DNA from: Chloropicon primus | Taxonomy: Eukaryota; Chlorophyta; Chloropicophyceae; Chloropicales; Chloropicaceae | Direction of reading: 5' to 3' | Assembly: GCA_023205875.1 (NCBI GenBank) | Contig: CP060755.1 | Span: forward strand, 1,054,001-1,118,000 | DNA length: 64,000 nucleotides | Shown: positions 36,845 through 46,085 of the stretch, piece after piece | Numbering within the stretch: the stretch's first letter is position 1 | Layout of the letters: every line of letters starts with the position of its first letter | Notes under the pieces: generated by a model | What the model was told of the DNA's origin: nothing | Database searches by the model: none | What the model saw: the letters and a program-made list of their open reading frames with translations, nothing else | Program-made: the position numbers and the translations under genes

Positions 36845-38791
36845 CTATGAAGGCATGCTTTGATCTGGTGATAGAGCCGATAGATCCACGTGAGACTCGT
36901 GGAAGGACCCGGCAAGGAGGTTTGCCAATTTCGAACTGAACGTCGGTCTGAATAACTCTTCCTCTCTCAGCGTAATTTCCTTTCCTGCCCTCAACTCCTC
37001 TTCAGTTTCATTTCCTTTGCCGCTCGGCTCCTGTATCTTTTCCAGATATTCTTTCTTGAGGGCCCACAGGTGAAGCATCGACACACGCCTGAAGTGAGCT
37101 GTGGTGCTGGACAAGACAACCCTCGAGGCTATAAAGGACATCACTACTGCAACTAACATGAGCCAGATTCCGGGCAACAGGCCGGCTTCAAGGCGCAGGC
37201 ACTCCACGCCAAGCGACGTCTTCAGCGCCTCGCAAGAGTCACCCATCATGCTCGAAGTGACATTTCCGATCTCGAGCATGGCCGCGATGACCGAGACGAA
37301 AAAGACGTCCAACGCAGACCACGTGCCCAGTATCCCAGTGATTCCCTTTGCAACTTCTTTCTGGTGGGTGGTGAAGGGCATTGTCCACAACAAGAGGCAA
37401 GATACCACCTTCAAGATTGGCGTCACGAACGAGAAAGCATAGTACACGACTACCACGAACCACTCTCCGACTTTGTTGTGGAGCGGGAGCCCGTCCAGGA
37501 TGGACGGGATGTAGGTGCCGGCCGTGACCAGGGAGTTTTCGCTCACTTGGTCTTGGGGCGGCAGCAGCATCCCCAGGAGACCAAAGAACTCGAATTTGAA
37601 GGATGGAATGATCAAACTGGCAACAGTGAAACCCAGGGCAGCAAGGATGAGCAGCACGACCATGAACTGGCCACAGGTGTTCAGCTTTCTGTGCCTGAAT
37701 CTCGCGACGGCGCTCAAGGCAAAGTGCTTCTCGCTCTGCGGCAGCTTCATGAACTTAGACTGAGCGTTGTGGTGCACGAACATCATGATGTGACTCAGCA
37801 GGTGCGACCATATGACCGCGATGCAGAAGCTGAAGATGCCCCACTTTGCCTGGATTCCGATCTTGATGACGGCGATCGCCCCGACGTTGAGATTGAACCT
37901 AAAGCCGGCCATCATCAAAGCGAAGACGTACACGTCGATCATGGACCACTTGCCCAGGGCTTCCAGCAGCGCCAGGAGGGTCTCTCTCAAGCTCGGCCTC
38001 ACGGGCACAAACCACAGGACGAACATCGCGGCGAGCTTTATGTAGGGCCAGCCGCCGGAGAGAAACGCGATGAGCACTGCGAGCGCGTAAGCGTGCCCGT
38101 TCCACATGAGGTTCACCGCGTTCGGCATGCTGAAGTTGAAGATGGGGAACTGGACCGAGTTGTCCGTGTAAGAAGAGTCCACGGCCAAGCCTGACTTGTT
38201 CACGGACTTGGAGATGCTCTGCACGATGGCCTCGCCCATGCACCTCATGGGCTGAGACGTGAAGATGCACATGGTGGCCACTCGGCTCAGCGGTATCCAG
38301 TCCTCCCCCGGCGGGAGCTGAAGGGACTGCGAGGCGTTCAGCGCCTCCGAGGCGAGGCTCTCCGCCCCCCTCGGGGGGATGCTCCCCGTGAACTCGATGA
38401 TGTTCTCCGAGGTCTGCGGGATGGTGATGTTGACCATGACGGTCGCGGCGATGGACAAGTTCGACCACAGGAAGAGTCCGGCGCACAGCAGGATGCAAGC
38501 GGGTATACAGACCTGAACCCACAGCCTGGAGTACTTGTACAGCTGGTTCGGCTGCTGGGTCCCCAGCTTCTGCCTCATCTTCTGCGAAGGGCTGAACATG
38601 TACTTGCTCGGGCTCGAGATCCCAGGCATGTCTTGACCGCTCGTCGCTATGTCGTCGTACTGCACCGGCGAGTCCAGGTCGTCCAGCCCCGTCAACCCCT
38701 CCTCCCCGAAGCCCCTCAAGCTGTCGTTCTCGCACGCCTCCCCGCTCATCCGGCCCATCTCCACCTTCTTCGCACCCGTGGTCCCCTTCAT
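36845..38791 (-). CDS. PqiA-like polytopic membrane protein
   Basis: The 648-aa protein has two copies of the paraquat-inducible protein A motif: LLEALGKWSMIDVYVFALMM and GILGTWSALDVFFVSVIAAM (the W-[SA]-x-[MI]-D-V-[FY] core). Membrane helices precede and follow each. The first helix (VCIPACILLCAGLFLWSNL) is followed by a large lumenal loop with possible N-glycosylation sites (NLS, NIT, NAS). Bacterial PqiA works with MCE proteins in lipid transport between membranes. The role of eukaryotic relatives is not established. Start ATG 38791 (MKGTTGAKKVEMG) begins a hydrophilic N tail. The C tail is charged. Confidence 0.75.
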   Translation of the reverse strand: MKGTTGAKKVEMGRMSGEACENDSLRGFGEEGLTGLDDLDSPVQYDDIATSGQDMPGISSPSKYMFSPSQKMRQKLGTQQPNQLYKYSRLWVQVCIPACILLCAGLFLWSNLSIAATVMVNITIPQTSENIIEFTGSIPPRGAESLASEALNASQSLQLPPGEDWIPLSRVATMCIFTSQPMRCMGEAIVQSISKSVNKSGLAVDSSYTDNSVQFPIFNFSMPNAVNLMWNGHAYALAVLIAFLSGGWPYIKLAAMFVLWFVPVRPSLRETLLALLEALGKWSMIDVYVFALMMAGFRFNLNVGAIAVIKIGIQAKWGIFSFCIAVIWSHLLSHIMMFVHHNAQSKFMKLPQSEKHFALSAVARFRHRKLNTCGQFMVVLLILAALGFTVASLIIPSFKFEFFGLLGMLLPPQDQVSENSLVTAGTYIPSILDGLPLHNKVGEWFVVVVYYAFSFVTPILKVVSCLLLWTMPFTTHQKEVAKGITGILGTWSALDVFFVSVIAAMLEIGNVTSSMMGDSCEALKTSLGVECLRLEAGLLPGIWLMLVAVVMSFIASRVVLSSTTAHFRRVSMLHLWALKKEYLEKIQEPSGKGNETEEELRAGKEITLREEELFRPTFSSKLANLLAGSFHESHVDLSALSPDQSMPS

Positions 38792-39295
38792 CTCGCAAAG
38801 ACCTAGAGTCCGACCCTCTCCAAAAACAAAAAAAAGAAAAACAAAGCACGCGGGAGAGCGAGAAAACGAAAACACTCGCAAGGAAACGAGCAACCTGCCG
38901 CGGACCGGAACCCCTTCCAGTCGAAACGCTGTCCCGTGCACGGCGCCGGAGGTCAACGTCGTCGCAAACGTCAACGCTTCTGTTACTAATATTTTCTCTC
39001 TTCGGGGATTTTTTCCTTTTTTGTCATGGAGACTCGACAAGGGTGTAAACGAGATCTCCTCCCTGCCCTGCAGGATCGACGGTTGAGAGCCTCTCTCTCT
39101 CTAACTCTGCAGGAGGAGGAGTGTGTGCGTGTGTGTGTGTGTTTTGCCCGGTCCCGTTGTGGCCGCGACCTTGCGTGCGTTGCCCTGATCCGAGCACTTG
39201 ACCCGACGCCGCGTCTTGCGGGTGAGGGAGGATGAACGAGCTTTAGGACCAGATTGTTTGGATTTGTGACCAGATTGTTTGGATTTGTGAACAGG
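38792..39295. promoter_or_regulatory. Divergent intergenic region, PqiA-like / GNAT
   Basis: This 504-nt region includes an A-rich stretch (38821-38845), a CT tract and a GT tract (about 39095-39143), and a perfect 21-bp tandem duplication (39247-39288) 7 nt before the GNAT ATG. No gene is seen. Confidence 0.5.
39247..39288 (+). repeat. 21-bp perfect tandem duplication in the GNAT 5' leader
   Basis: The unit GACCAGATTGTTTGGATTTGT occurs twice without a gap, 7 nt upstream of the GNAT start codon. It lies in the probable 5' UTR or core promoter. Confidence 0.9.
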
Positions 39296-39868
39296 ATGGC
39301 GTTGTTGCCAGGGGGATCCGTGGGACGAACCCTCTTCGTCCCGCTCGTGGGGGGGAGGGTTTCCCCCCTGTCGAGGTGGAGGTGCAAGGGGAGGGCTTTG
39401 AGGCGCGGCGTCCTGGGGGATCTGGACGACATCGTCAGGATCGAGCGTCTCTGCTTCGCGGACGGGGCTTGGAAGGTGGAGGACTTGGAGAAGCAGTTCG
39501 ACTACAGCTTCGCAAAGATTTTGGTGTTCGACGACTCTTTTGGGGAGAGCGGGGAGCCTCCCTCTGCTGTTGGGTTCCTTCTCTTTTGGGAGACGGGGGA
39601 CGAGGTCCAGCTGATGCGGCTGGGTGTGGAGCCACACTTCCAGGGCCAAGGAATCGGTTCAATGCTGCTGAATCACTTGGTCACGGAGTCCGATCGGAGG
39701 AGGACCTACACTCTGGAGGTCAGGGAGTCGAACGACGGCGCCCGGACCTTCTACAGGAGGCTCGGATTCAACGACATCGCGGTGCGCCAAAGATACTACT
39801 CAGACGGAGAGAACGCCATACTGATGCAAAGACGGATCGAAGAAGTTGTGGAAAAATCTACAGTATAA
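39296..39868 (+). CDS. RimI-like GNAT N-acetyltransferase, probably plastid
   Basis: The 190-aa protein moves an acetyl group from acetyl-CoA to an amine, probably a protein N terminus by analogy with RimI. The acetyl-CoA loop is GVEPHFQGQGIGSMLLNHL (the Q/RxxGxG/A box is QGQGIG). Other GNAT blocks are RIERLCF, TLEVRESNDGARTFYRRLGF and RQRYYSDGENAILMQRR, all typical of RimI/NAA family enzymes. The N-terminal about 45 residues are basic and Ser/Gly-rich, so plastid import is likely. Start ATG 39296 is the first in the frame. The stop is 26 nt from the convergent UBX gene stop. Confidence 0.85.
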   Translation: MALLPGGSVGRTLFVPLVGGRVSPLSRWRCKGRALRRGVLGDLDDIVRIERLCFADGAWKVEDLEKQFDYSFAKILVFDDSFGESGEPPSAVGFLLFWETGDEVQLMRLGVEPHFQGQGIGSMLLNHLVTESDRRRTYTLEVRESNDGARTFYRRLGFNDIAVRQRYYSDGENAILMQRRIEEVVEKSTV

Positions 39869-39894
39869 TTACAGTCAGTGCGCAGACTCTCGTG

Positions 39895-41276
39895 TTATTG
39901 ATCCTTCTTGTTGTCCCCCGAGAGGAACTCCACGCTGTTGCCGTTCCAGTACTCTTGGTCGCCCCTCCTCCCATCCACCGAGCGTCTTGGCGCGCGCCGA
40001 TCTGGCTCTTCCCCCTGGGCCTCAACCTGTGGCCAGCCGAAGAAGGACGCAAAGATGCTCGAGAGAAGGCTGAAGAGCCTGGAAAGCAAGGCGAGGAAGC
40101 CGCTTCCCCCGGAGCTCGTGCTTCTGCTAGCGGCGCCTCCCGAGCTCTCTCCTCCTGCGGCTGCCCCCGGCACGAGAATGAGCAGCGTTCTCGGATGGAG
40201 ACCCAGTTCCTCCATGGTCATGCCGCTCTGCTCCTCTCCGAGGCTCCTCGATGAGAAAGGGATTTTTAGCGAAAAGCTCTTGGATCCTCCGTCCGTTCTG
40301 TTCGCCCTGCAAAGCCGGTGGCAAAAAGAGATTCTCCGCGTGTCAGTGAAGGGGCGCGAGGCAAGGGGAGGCGGGCTCCACCAACCTGATGTAATCATAA
40401 ACGCTCGCCAAGGTAGACGTTGGCTCCAACTCAAAGTTGAGCTGGGAGCCGTTTGACATTCTAATAGCAATATTGGTGAGCCTTGGACCCTCGTCTTCTT
40501 CTCTCTCCTCCTCTGCCGCGTCCTCGGCCTCAGCACCACCAACTTCTTCGGCGGCTGCGGGCTCGTCAACAACCTCAGAGGCAACCGGTGGTTTCCGGTC
40601 AGCTTCCTCCCCCTCCTCCACTGCCGCTTCCCCCCCCGCCGCCACTTTGGCCTCCCGCGCCTCTTCAAGCCCAGCATCACTCTCTTCCTCCCCCTCTTCT
40701 TCTTCTTCTGCAGCAGCAGGCTCACTCGCAGGTGTGGATGTGGGCGTGGGCGCTTGAGCTGGCGTTGGCCGTGCCGCTTCGTCGTTATTTTGCCGTCCAG
40801 CTGTTGCGAGGGCAAGCCAGTCATTGAGCTTCCTCCTCTCTTCGGCCTTGTGGGCCTCCACCAGCTTCCTCGCCGCCGCCTCCCTGTTCTGTTCGCTCAA
40901 ATCAACGCCCTGGAGCACGAGCAACTGGGCCCCGTTGTCGCCACTGCACAGAGCAGACGAGAAAGGAAGAGTCAGAAACCGTCGGGGCCACGGAAGAAGG
41001 CCTGGACGCCACGAACCTTATCAGCACCAGCGCCGAGTCCTCGACAATGTCAGTGTAAGCTGCCTTGAGGAAGCTCGCATCCTCATCGGTCGAGTCGAGG
41101 AGGAGGACAACCGAGTTCTCAAGGCAGGATTTGAGATCCTCGGCCGAGCTCTCCTCCAGGCCGAGTTCCTTCACGAGGTCGTCGCTCTCGTCCTGACCCC
41201 CCTGCGCGCCCCTTATGCGAACGACGAGGCTCCGCTTCTCCTGCGTCGCGAGTTGGACCGCCTCCGTAGCCCTCAT
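39895..41276 (-). CDS. UBX-domain ERAD factor, UBXN4/erasin-like (3 exons)
   Basis: Exons are 41276-41017, 40943-40386 and 40306-39895 (introns 73 and 79 nt; the first has a weaker donor, gttcgt). The 409-aa protein has a thioredoxin-like N-terminal part (EKRSLVVRIRG ... LLLDSTDEDASFLKAAYTDI), a long Glu/Ala/Pro-rich linker, and a UBX domain that binds p97/CDC48 (TNIAIRMSNGSQLNFELEPT ... FSLKIPFSSRSL). A hydrophobic hairpin follows (GFLALLSRLFSLLSSIFASFFGW), and the tail contains YWNGNS. Human UBXN4 has the same order and, as I recall, a WNGNST tail. UBXN4 recruits p97 to the ER for degradation of misfolded proteins. Splicing repairs the UBX domain at YDYIR|ANRTDGG. Confidence 0.85.
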
Positions 41277-41393
41277 CCTTGCCCCAATGACGATGCGAGC
41301 GAGACGAACGAATATCTTCTTCTCATCCCCTCCAAAAAGGAAGAGCAAGCGAAGAGCGAGAGCGAGGGGTGGATGAAAAGTAAAGGTTTGCGA

Positions 41394-42591
41394 TTACACG
41401 AACGAGACGCTCTTTGGCAACAAGAGGTTTTTAAGCCACATGTACACGGGGATCACAAAGTAGTAGAAACCGGCGAGGGACCCCAAAACGACTCGAAGTA
41501 AGAGCTTGAACTTGTTCGTCTCCGTCTTTGCTTTGTTCTCCTTCATCTCCCCCAGCTTCAAGGGGCTCTCGCCCTCCGCACTGAGCTTCTTGACCCCAGT
41601 CACCGAGCAGCCCATGATGAGGCCGTGCTTCCTGCATCCTCTGTACCACTTTGGGCCGATCCTCTTCAGCTTGATGCTGCTGAAGCCCGCGGCCTCGAAC
41701 CACTTGATGTACTCCGCCTCCGTGGGGAAGAGCATCCAGGCGTCCGCCATGAAGCGACTGAGCCAGTGGGTCGGGTGGACGGGGCCGACCATGCAAGCCA
41801 TGCCGCCGGGCTTCAAAACCCTGTAGGACTCCACAATGCCGCGCTGTGGGTCCGGCCAGTACTCTATGGAGCCGCAGGAGACGTAGCGATCAAAAGTGTT
41901 GGTCGGGAACTGCAAGTTCTCCGCATCCCCCTCCATGATCGTGCACCCCTGGAGCTGGGGCTTCTTCTTCGCTTTCGCGAGCTGGTGGGGAGACTGGTCC
42001 ACCAAAGTGATGTTCTCGGGGCTCACCCCCGCCTCGACGATTCCCGTGGTCGAGAAACCTGTGCCACCCCCAACGTCAATCACCTTCAGAGGCCTCTTCT
42101 TCGCCACGTGAAGGAGCGCTGGCTCCAACGCGTCCTCTCTCATGTCCTTGGTCCAGTGCCCTGGATTCACGATGTGGTCGTACACCTGGGAGAGGTACCT
42201 GTAGAACCACCACGCTTCCTGCTTGTGCTGGATCAGTCGAAAGGGCGAGGAAGTCGTCTCGCCTGAGCACAGGTTTCCCGTTTTGAAATCGTCAGCTGCC
42301 TTGCAGAGGAAGACGGTTGGCGCCGGGGCACCCCAGCTCCATAATTCCACCTCGCGAGCGCCCTCCCTCGAACACACGCCAGCACGCACACACACACCAA
42401 CACTCTGTCCGCTCTTCTCACTTACCTACTGCCGAACTTCCCGTGGTGGTTCTCAGGCTTCGTTTCCTCCCCTCCCGCGAGAGGAAAGAGGAGTGCAGGT
42501 CCCTCCTCGATCCGACCCTCAGCGCTCCCCCCCGTCGTCGCTCCCCACCCCCGCGGGCCCTAGTCCTCACCACCGTCGTCCTCGCGTTCAT
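41394..42591 (-). CDS. VTE3: MPBQ/MSBQ methyltransferase VTE3, plastid (2 exons)
   Basis: VTE3 methylates 2-methyl-6-phytyl(solanyl)-benzoquinol at the plastid inner envelope, giving precursors of tocopherol and plastoquinone. Exon 1 (42591-42426) codes a transit peptide (MNARTTVVRTRARGG, RRDLHSSFLSREG). A 130-nt intron (gtaagt...ggcag) follows, then exon 2 (42295-41394), 355 aa in total. SAM motif I is IDVGGGTGFSTTGI. Other marks are NITLVDQSPHQLAKA, FDRYVSCGSIEYWPDPQRGI, VLKPGG and YRGCRKHGLIMGC, then a C-terminal membrane anchor (LLLRVVLGSLAGFYYFVIPV), as in the plant enzyme. This archaeal-type enzyme marks the green lineage. Taking exon 2 upstream of the splice site gives only a GTG-started, repeat-derived N terminus. 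Confidence 0.93.
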
Positions 42592-42826
42592 CTTCTCCGG
42601 CGTAGACTCCTTCTCCCTCTCTCCCTCGAACAAAAGCAAAAGGAAGCAAAAGGAGAGAGCTGCCAGCTCGGACAGGAAGCAGCCGCAGCCAAAGGCGGAG
42701 GGACTTGCGTGAGAGGGAAAGAAGGGAAGGAAGGGAACTGCGTGACAGGGGTGTCATACGCTGTGGGTAGGGTCTCTCGACGTCTGTTGGTGCTGTTGCC
42801 AGCGTCCAAGCGCTTGATTGGACGCG

Positions 42827-43885
42827 ATGTTCACCGTCCTCTACGGTGAGGGCACGTTCATGGGCGTGTCCTTGGGCGCTACCGTGTTGTCGTACCTCAA
42901 GATTGCCAGGGTCTACTACGTCCTGTGCATCGCTTTCGGGCTGCTGGCCTTTATTCCGGAGCGGGTCATGTCGTTGCTGCCCCGATCCGTCCCGGTGCTG
43001 CGGAACATCTTGAACAATTCGGTGGGAAGGGGGAAGACGTACGACGAGAGGAGCGCGAAAGAGCTCGGCAGGGGGAGCTTTCTGATCTCGCGCTTGCTCT
43101 CCGCTAGCGTGCCGAAGAAGTGGTTCGCCCACCTGTACCACGTGGCCGTCTTCAACACGTTCCTTCACCTCTGCCTGCTGTGCCTCAGCTTGGCCTGCCA
43201 GCCCGAGGCAACCACTGTGGGAAAGCTCTTGGGGACTGTGGAGCACAGGAACACCCTGTTGGCCCTGGCGTGCTTGCAGATTCATGTGTCGAGGCGGCTG
43301 TACGAGAACTACTTCGTGCACGTGCACAGCGAGGAGGGAAGGATGCAGCTCGTGGGCTACGTTTTCGGTCTGCTGTACTACGTCTTCCTCCCTGCGACGT
43401 TTTACACGGAGACCGTGGCGGGAAACACCAGCTCGATCCTGGACGCCAGCGGCGCCTTGTCCTCGACCTGCGACCTGAATTGGTCGTCTTGGTGGCTGGG
43501 AGACTTCGTCGGGACCGTGAAGGGAACGGACATCGCGCTTCTCGCGCTGTTCTTCTTCGGCAACGTCATGCAGTACCAGTCGCACGCCATGCTCGCGTCC
43601 TTGCGGTCAAAGGGCGGCAGGGGGAGTGGGGAAGGAAAGAGGACCTACAAGATACCAAAGGGGTTCTGGTTCACCTACTGCTCCAACCCGCACTACCTGG
43701 CCGAAATCGTCCTGTATTTGGCCTTCATAACGCTCTCCAACTCGTGGAGCCAGAGCACGGTGATCCTCATGACTATGGTCGTCATGAACCTCACCCTCTC
43801 GGCGACGATGACCCACAAGTACTACAAGGAGAAGTTCAAGACTTATCCCACGAAGAGGTACGCCATCTTCCCTGGAATCGTTTGA
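42827..43885 (+). CDS. Polyprenol reductase (SRD5A3 type)
   Basis: The 352-aa protein has six to seven membrane helices and the C-terminal steroid 5-alpha-reductase fold (GNVMQYQSHAMLASLR, CSNPHYLAEIVLYLAF, HKYYKEKFKTYPTKRYAIFP). The middle block LACLQIHVSRRLYENYFVHVHS is typical of SRD5A3/DFG10/PPRD. These enzymes reduce the alpha-isoprene unit of polyprenol to dolichol, the ER lipid carrier for N-glycan and GPI synthesis. ATG 42827 was chosen because the preceding bases (TTG-start only) do not extend a coding-like frame. It is divergent from VTE3, 235 nt apart. Confidence 0.87.
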   Translation: MFTVLYGEGTFMGVSLGATVLSYLKIARVYYVLCIAFGLLAFIPERVMSLLPRSVPVLRNILNNSVGRGKTYDERSAKELGRGSFLISRLLSASVPKKWFAHLYHVAVFNTFLHLCLLCLSLACQPEATTVGKLLGTVEHRNTLLALACLQIHVSRRLYENYFVHVHSEEGRMQLVGYVFGLLYYVFLPATFYTETVAGNTSSILDASGALSSTCDLNWSSWWLGDFVGTVKGTDIALLALFFFGNVMQYQSHAMLASLRSKGGRGSGEGKRTYKIPKGFWFTYCSNPHYLAEIVLYLAFITLSNSWSQSTVILMTMVVMNLTLSATMTHKYYKEKFKTYPTKRYAIFPGIV

Positions 43886-44186
43886 GGCATTTATTTGAGG
43901 CGCGGGAGCGAGGTTCGCTCTCGGCCGGTCCCGCGCCGCGGGACCGTGTAAGCTGTGTGTGTAAATGTATAAATGTATACAACAAACTCAGGCCTTGGCC
44001 GCCTGATCAAACAAGAACGATTGCCGATGCGTTCTGATCTTCCATGCCGACCCCACCCTCCCGCCCCCTCCACCCGCCGCGCTCATCAGCAGAGTCCTGC
44101 GCCACCACCGCTCTTGTTCCTCTTCCAAGGGAAAAAAAGAAAAGTTCATTTTGAAAATCGCGCGAGAGAGAGAGAAGGAAGGCAAG
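43886..44186. other. Intergenic region between polyprenol reductase and prefoldin 6
   Basis: This 301-nt region holds the reductase 3' UTR (GT and TGTATAAATGTATAC sequence near 43957-43980) and the prefoldin 5' leader with a GA tract (about 44162-44173). No other gene is seen. Confidence 0.5.
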
Positions 44187-44570
44187 ATGGCGACGCTAGC
44201 GATCGGTCCGCAGACTATCAAGGCTCAGATAGAGAAGGAGACGGAGAACTTCCGCCAGTTGCAGCAGGAGGTGAGCAAGAACCACACCGCGCGGCTGAGG
44301 TTCACGCAGCAGCTCCAGGAGTCCCAAATGGTGAAGAAGGAGTTGGACCTCCTGGACGACGAGGCCGTGGTTTACAAGCTCGTGGGGCCTGCGCTGATCA
44401 GGCAGGACCTCGTGGAGGCGAAGGCTAACGTCGACAAGAGGATGCAGTTCATGAAGACGGAGTCGGAGAGGCTCGACACGAGCTTGAAGAGCTTGGAGAA
44501 CAAGCAGAACCAGGCCCAGGAGGAGGTGATCGCGCTCCAAAAGAAGCTGCAGAAGGTGACTCAGAAGTGA
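44187..44570 (+). CDS. PFDN6: Prefoldin subunit 6 (beta type)
   Basis: Prefoldin is a hexameric co-chaperone that passes nascent actin and tubulin to the CCT chaperonin. The 127-aa protein is two long coiled-coil helices around a beta hairpin, the length of the family (about 125-130). Diagnostic segments are EKETENFRQLQQEVSKN, KKELDLLDDEAVVYKLVGPA and LIRQDLVEAKANVDKRMQF. The ATG at 44187 directly follows a GA tract. A second longer GA tract follows the stop. Confidence 0.92.
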   Translation: MATLAIGPQTIKAQIEKETENFRQLQQEVSKNHTARLRFTQQLQESQMVKKELDLLDDEAVVYKLVGPALIRQDLVEAKANVDKRMQFMKTESERLDTSLKSLENKQNQAQEEVIALQKKLQKVTQK

Positions 44571-44581
44571 TTGGGGAGGAG

Positions 44582-44608
44582 CGAGAGAGAGAGAGAGAGA
44601 GAGAGAGC
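44582..44608 (+). repeat. GA dinucleotide repeat 3' of prefoldin 6
   Basis: An uninterrupted GA run of about 13 units in the 3' UTR region, between converging genes. Confidence 0.9.
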
Positions 44609-44767
44609 TTGCGTGCCAGAGGGGCGCGGTCGAGACAATAGGGCTGGTCTCTGCGATCGATTCTTTCGGAAACGCTAAGTCTTTAACGTGAGAATTACAT
44701 AAGATTCACGCGCGCGCGCGAACGAGGCGAGGGCACCTCGTCCAAGTCTTGACCTGCTGGCCCTTCG

Positions 44768-45725
44768 TCACAGGACGGTCGAAATGACGGGCTTGCCGTC
44801 CTCCCTCCACACGATCCTCCCGTCGCACAGGGCCGCGACGACGTCCGGGTAGAGCTCGTGCTCCCTCCTCAGCACCTTGCTCGCGACGTCCTCGGGGGAG
44901 TCCTCCGGGGACACCGGGACGCAAGCCTGCGCCACGATCCGACCCTTGTCGTACTCTTCGTTCACGAAGTGAACGGTGGCTCCGGTGAACCTCACCCCCG
45001 AGTCCACCACCTTCTCGTGAACGTTCATGCCGTAGCAGCCCTTGCCCCCGAAGGAGGGCAGGAGCGCGGGGTGTATGTTCAGCATCTCCCTCGGGTAGCT
45101 CCTCACGAGCTCGGGAGGGATGAACTTCATGTACCCCGCGAGAAGGACATAGTCCACGCCGTGGGTCTCCCCCAGCTCCTCCAGCAGCCGGCCCAAGCCC
45201 TTGTCCTTCTCGACGGAGGGGTCGGGGTACCTCAAGCAAGGAATGCCGTGCGCCGAGGCGAACTCGGTGGCCCCACAGCCGGCCTTGTCGCTGACAAGGA
45301 CCTGCGCGCCCAAGCAGTCGAATCCAGAAAAAGTCGGGAAAAGTGGGTCAGCGGCGTCCGTGGCGAGATGGCTTGGCCCACAGGACGACGAGGGCGACGA
45401 AGAAGATGTTGTTGTTACTGCCACGTCAGAAAAAGCGTACCTGCACCCTGGCATTGATCCTGCCGTCCTCTATCGCGGTCTGTATCGCTTTGAAGTTCGA
45501 TCCCCCGCCGGACGCGAACACGGCGAGCTTCTTCGGATCCCCCGCCTCCGCCGACCTAGACCTCTCGGAGACCCCCTGGTCCCCCCCCTGCCTCGCCTTG
45601 GTCGAGGCGATGATCCGACCCCCCCGGCACTCCTCCAGCGCCCATCGGCGACGGTTTCCTCCTCGCGGCATCACCCCTCGCGGCATCACTCCAACCGCCC
45701 TCGGCCTCATCCCCTTCCCCCTCAT
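44768..45725 (-). CDS. PUR3: Phosphoribosylglycinamide formyltransferase (GART/PurN), plastid-targeted
   Basis: The enzyme moves a formyl group from 10-formyl-THF to GAR in purine synthesis. Exons are 45725-45441 and 45301-44768 (intron 139 nt, gtacgc...gcgcag, phase 0), 272 aa. Key segments are KLAVFASGGGSNFKAIQTAI (phosphate loop), RVQ|VLVSDKAGCG, DYVLLAGYMKFIPPEL, and the catalytic NIHPALLPSFGGKGCYG with GATVHFVNEEYDKGRI (His and Asp/Glu region present). The about 65-residue N-terminal extension is basic with a PRGVMPRGG duplication and reads as a plastid or mitochondrial presequence, as in plants. The GC3-rich exon 1 supports the ATG at 45725. Confidence 0.92.
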
Positions 45726-45892
45726 CAATACCGCAGTCCACCACCAGAGACCGCGACTCCTCGCCCTCCTGGCTGGAAAAAAACGTTTTTTTCAAAGAGC
45801 AAGGATCCGAGTCGAAGGATCCGAACGAGATCTCTTTTCGGATTGGATCTGAGGATCTGGACGACAGAGAGAGAGAGAGAGAGAGCGAACCG

Positions 45893-45932
<40 letters not shown>

Positions 45933-46085
45933 AGGACGGAGGCTTTTGTGTTTTTGTGCTGGGCTTCCGTTTGAGAGGTGGTTCCCTTCCGCGGTGTCTG
46001 GTGCTGCGGCGACGGACCGGACGACGGAAGGAGGAGTTTTTTCTTTCGTACGAGGACAAGAAGGACACAAGTGTCAAAGGTCATC
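45726..46085. promoter_or_regulatory. Divergent intergenic region, PurN / SPD1-like
   Basis: This 360-nt region is dominated by two GA repeats (about 45866-45885 and 45897-45926). It is flanked on the PurN side by repeated GGATC-type strings. No gene is seen. Confidence 0.5.
45866..45926 (+). repeat. Paired GA repeats in the PurN / SPD1-like promoter
   Basis: Two GA runs (about 45866-45885 and 45897-45926) are separated by an 11-nt spacer in the divergent promoter. Confidence 0.9.

Noticed and set aside
42296-42395. N-terminal extension of VTE3 exon 2
   Set aside because: It begins only at GTG and reads GT-repeat DNA. A good donor and phase-matched acceptor join exon 2 to a transit-peptide exon instead.
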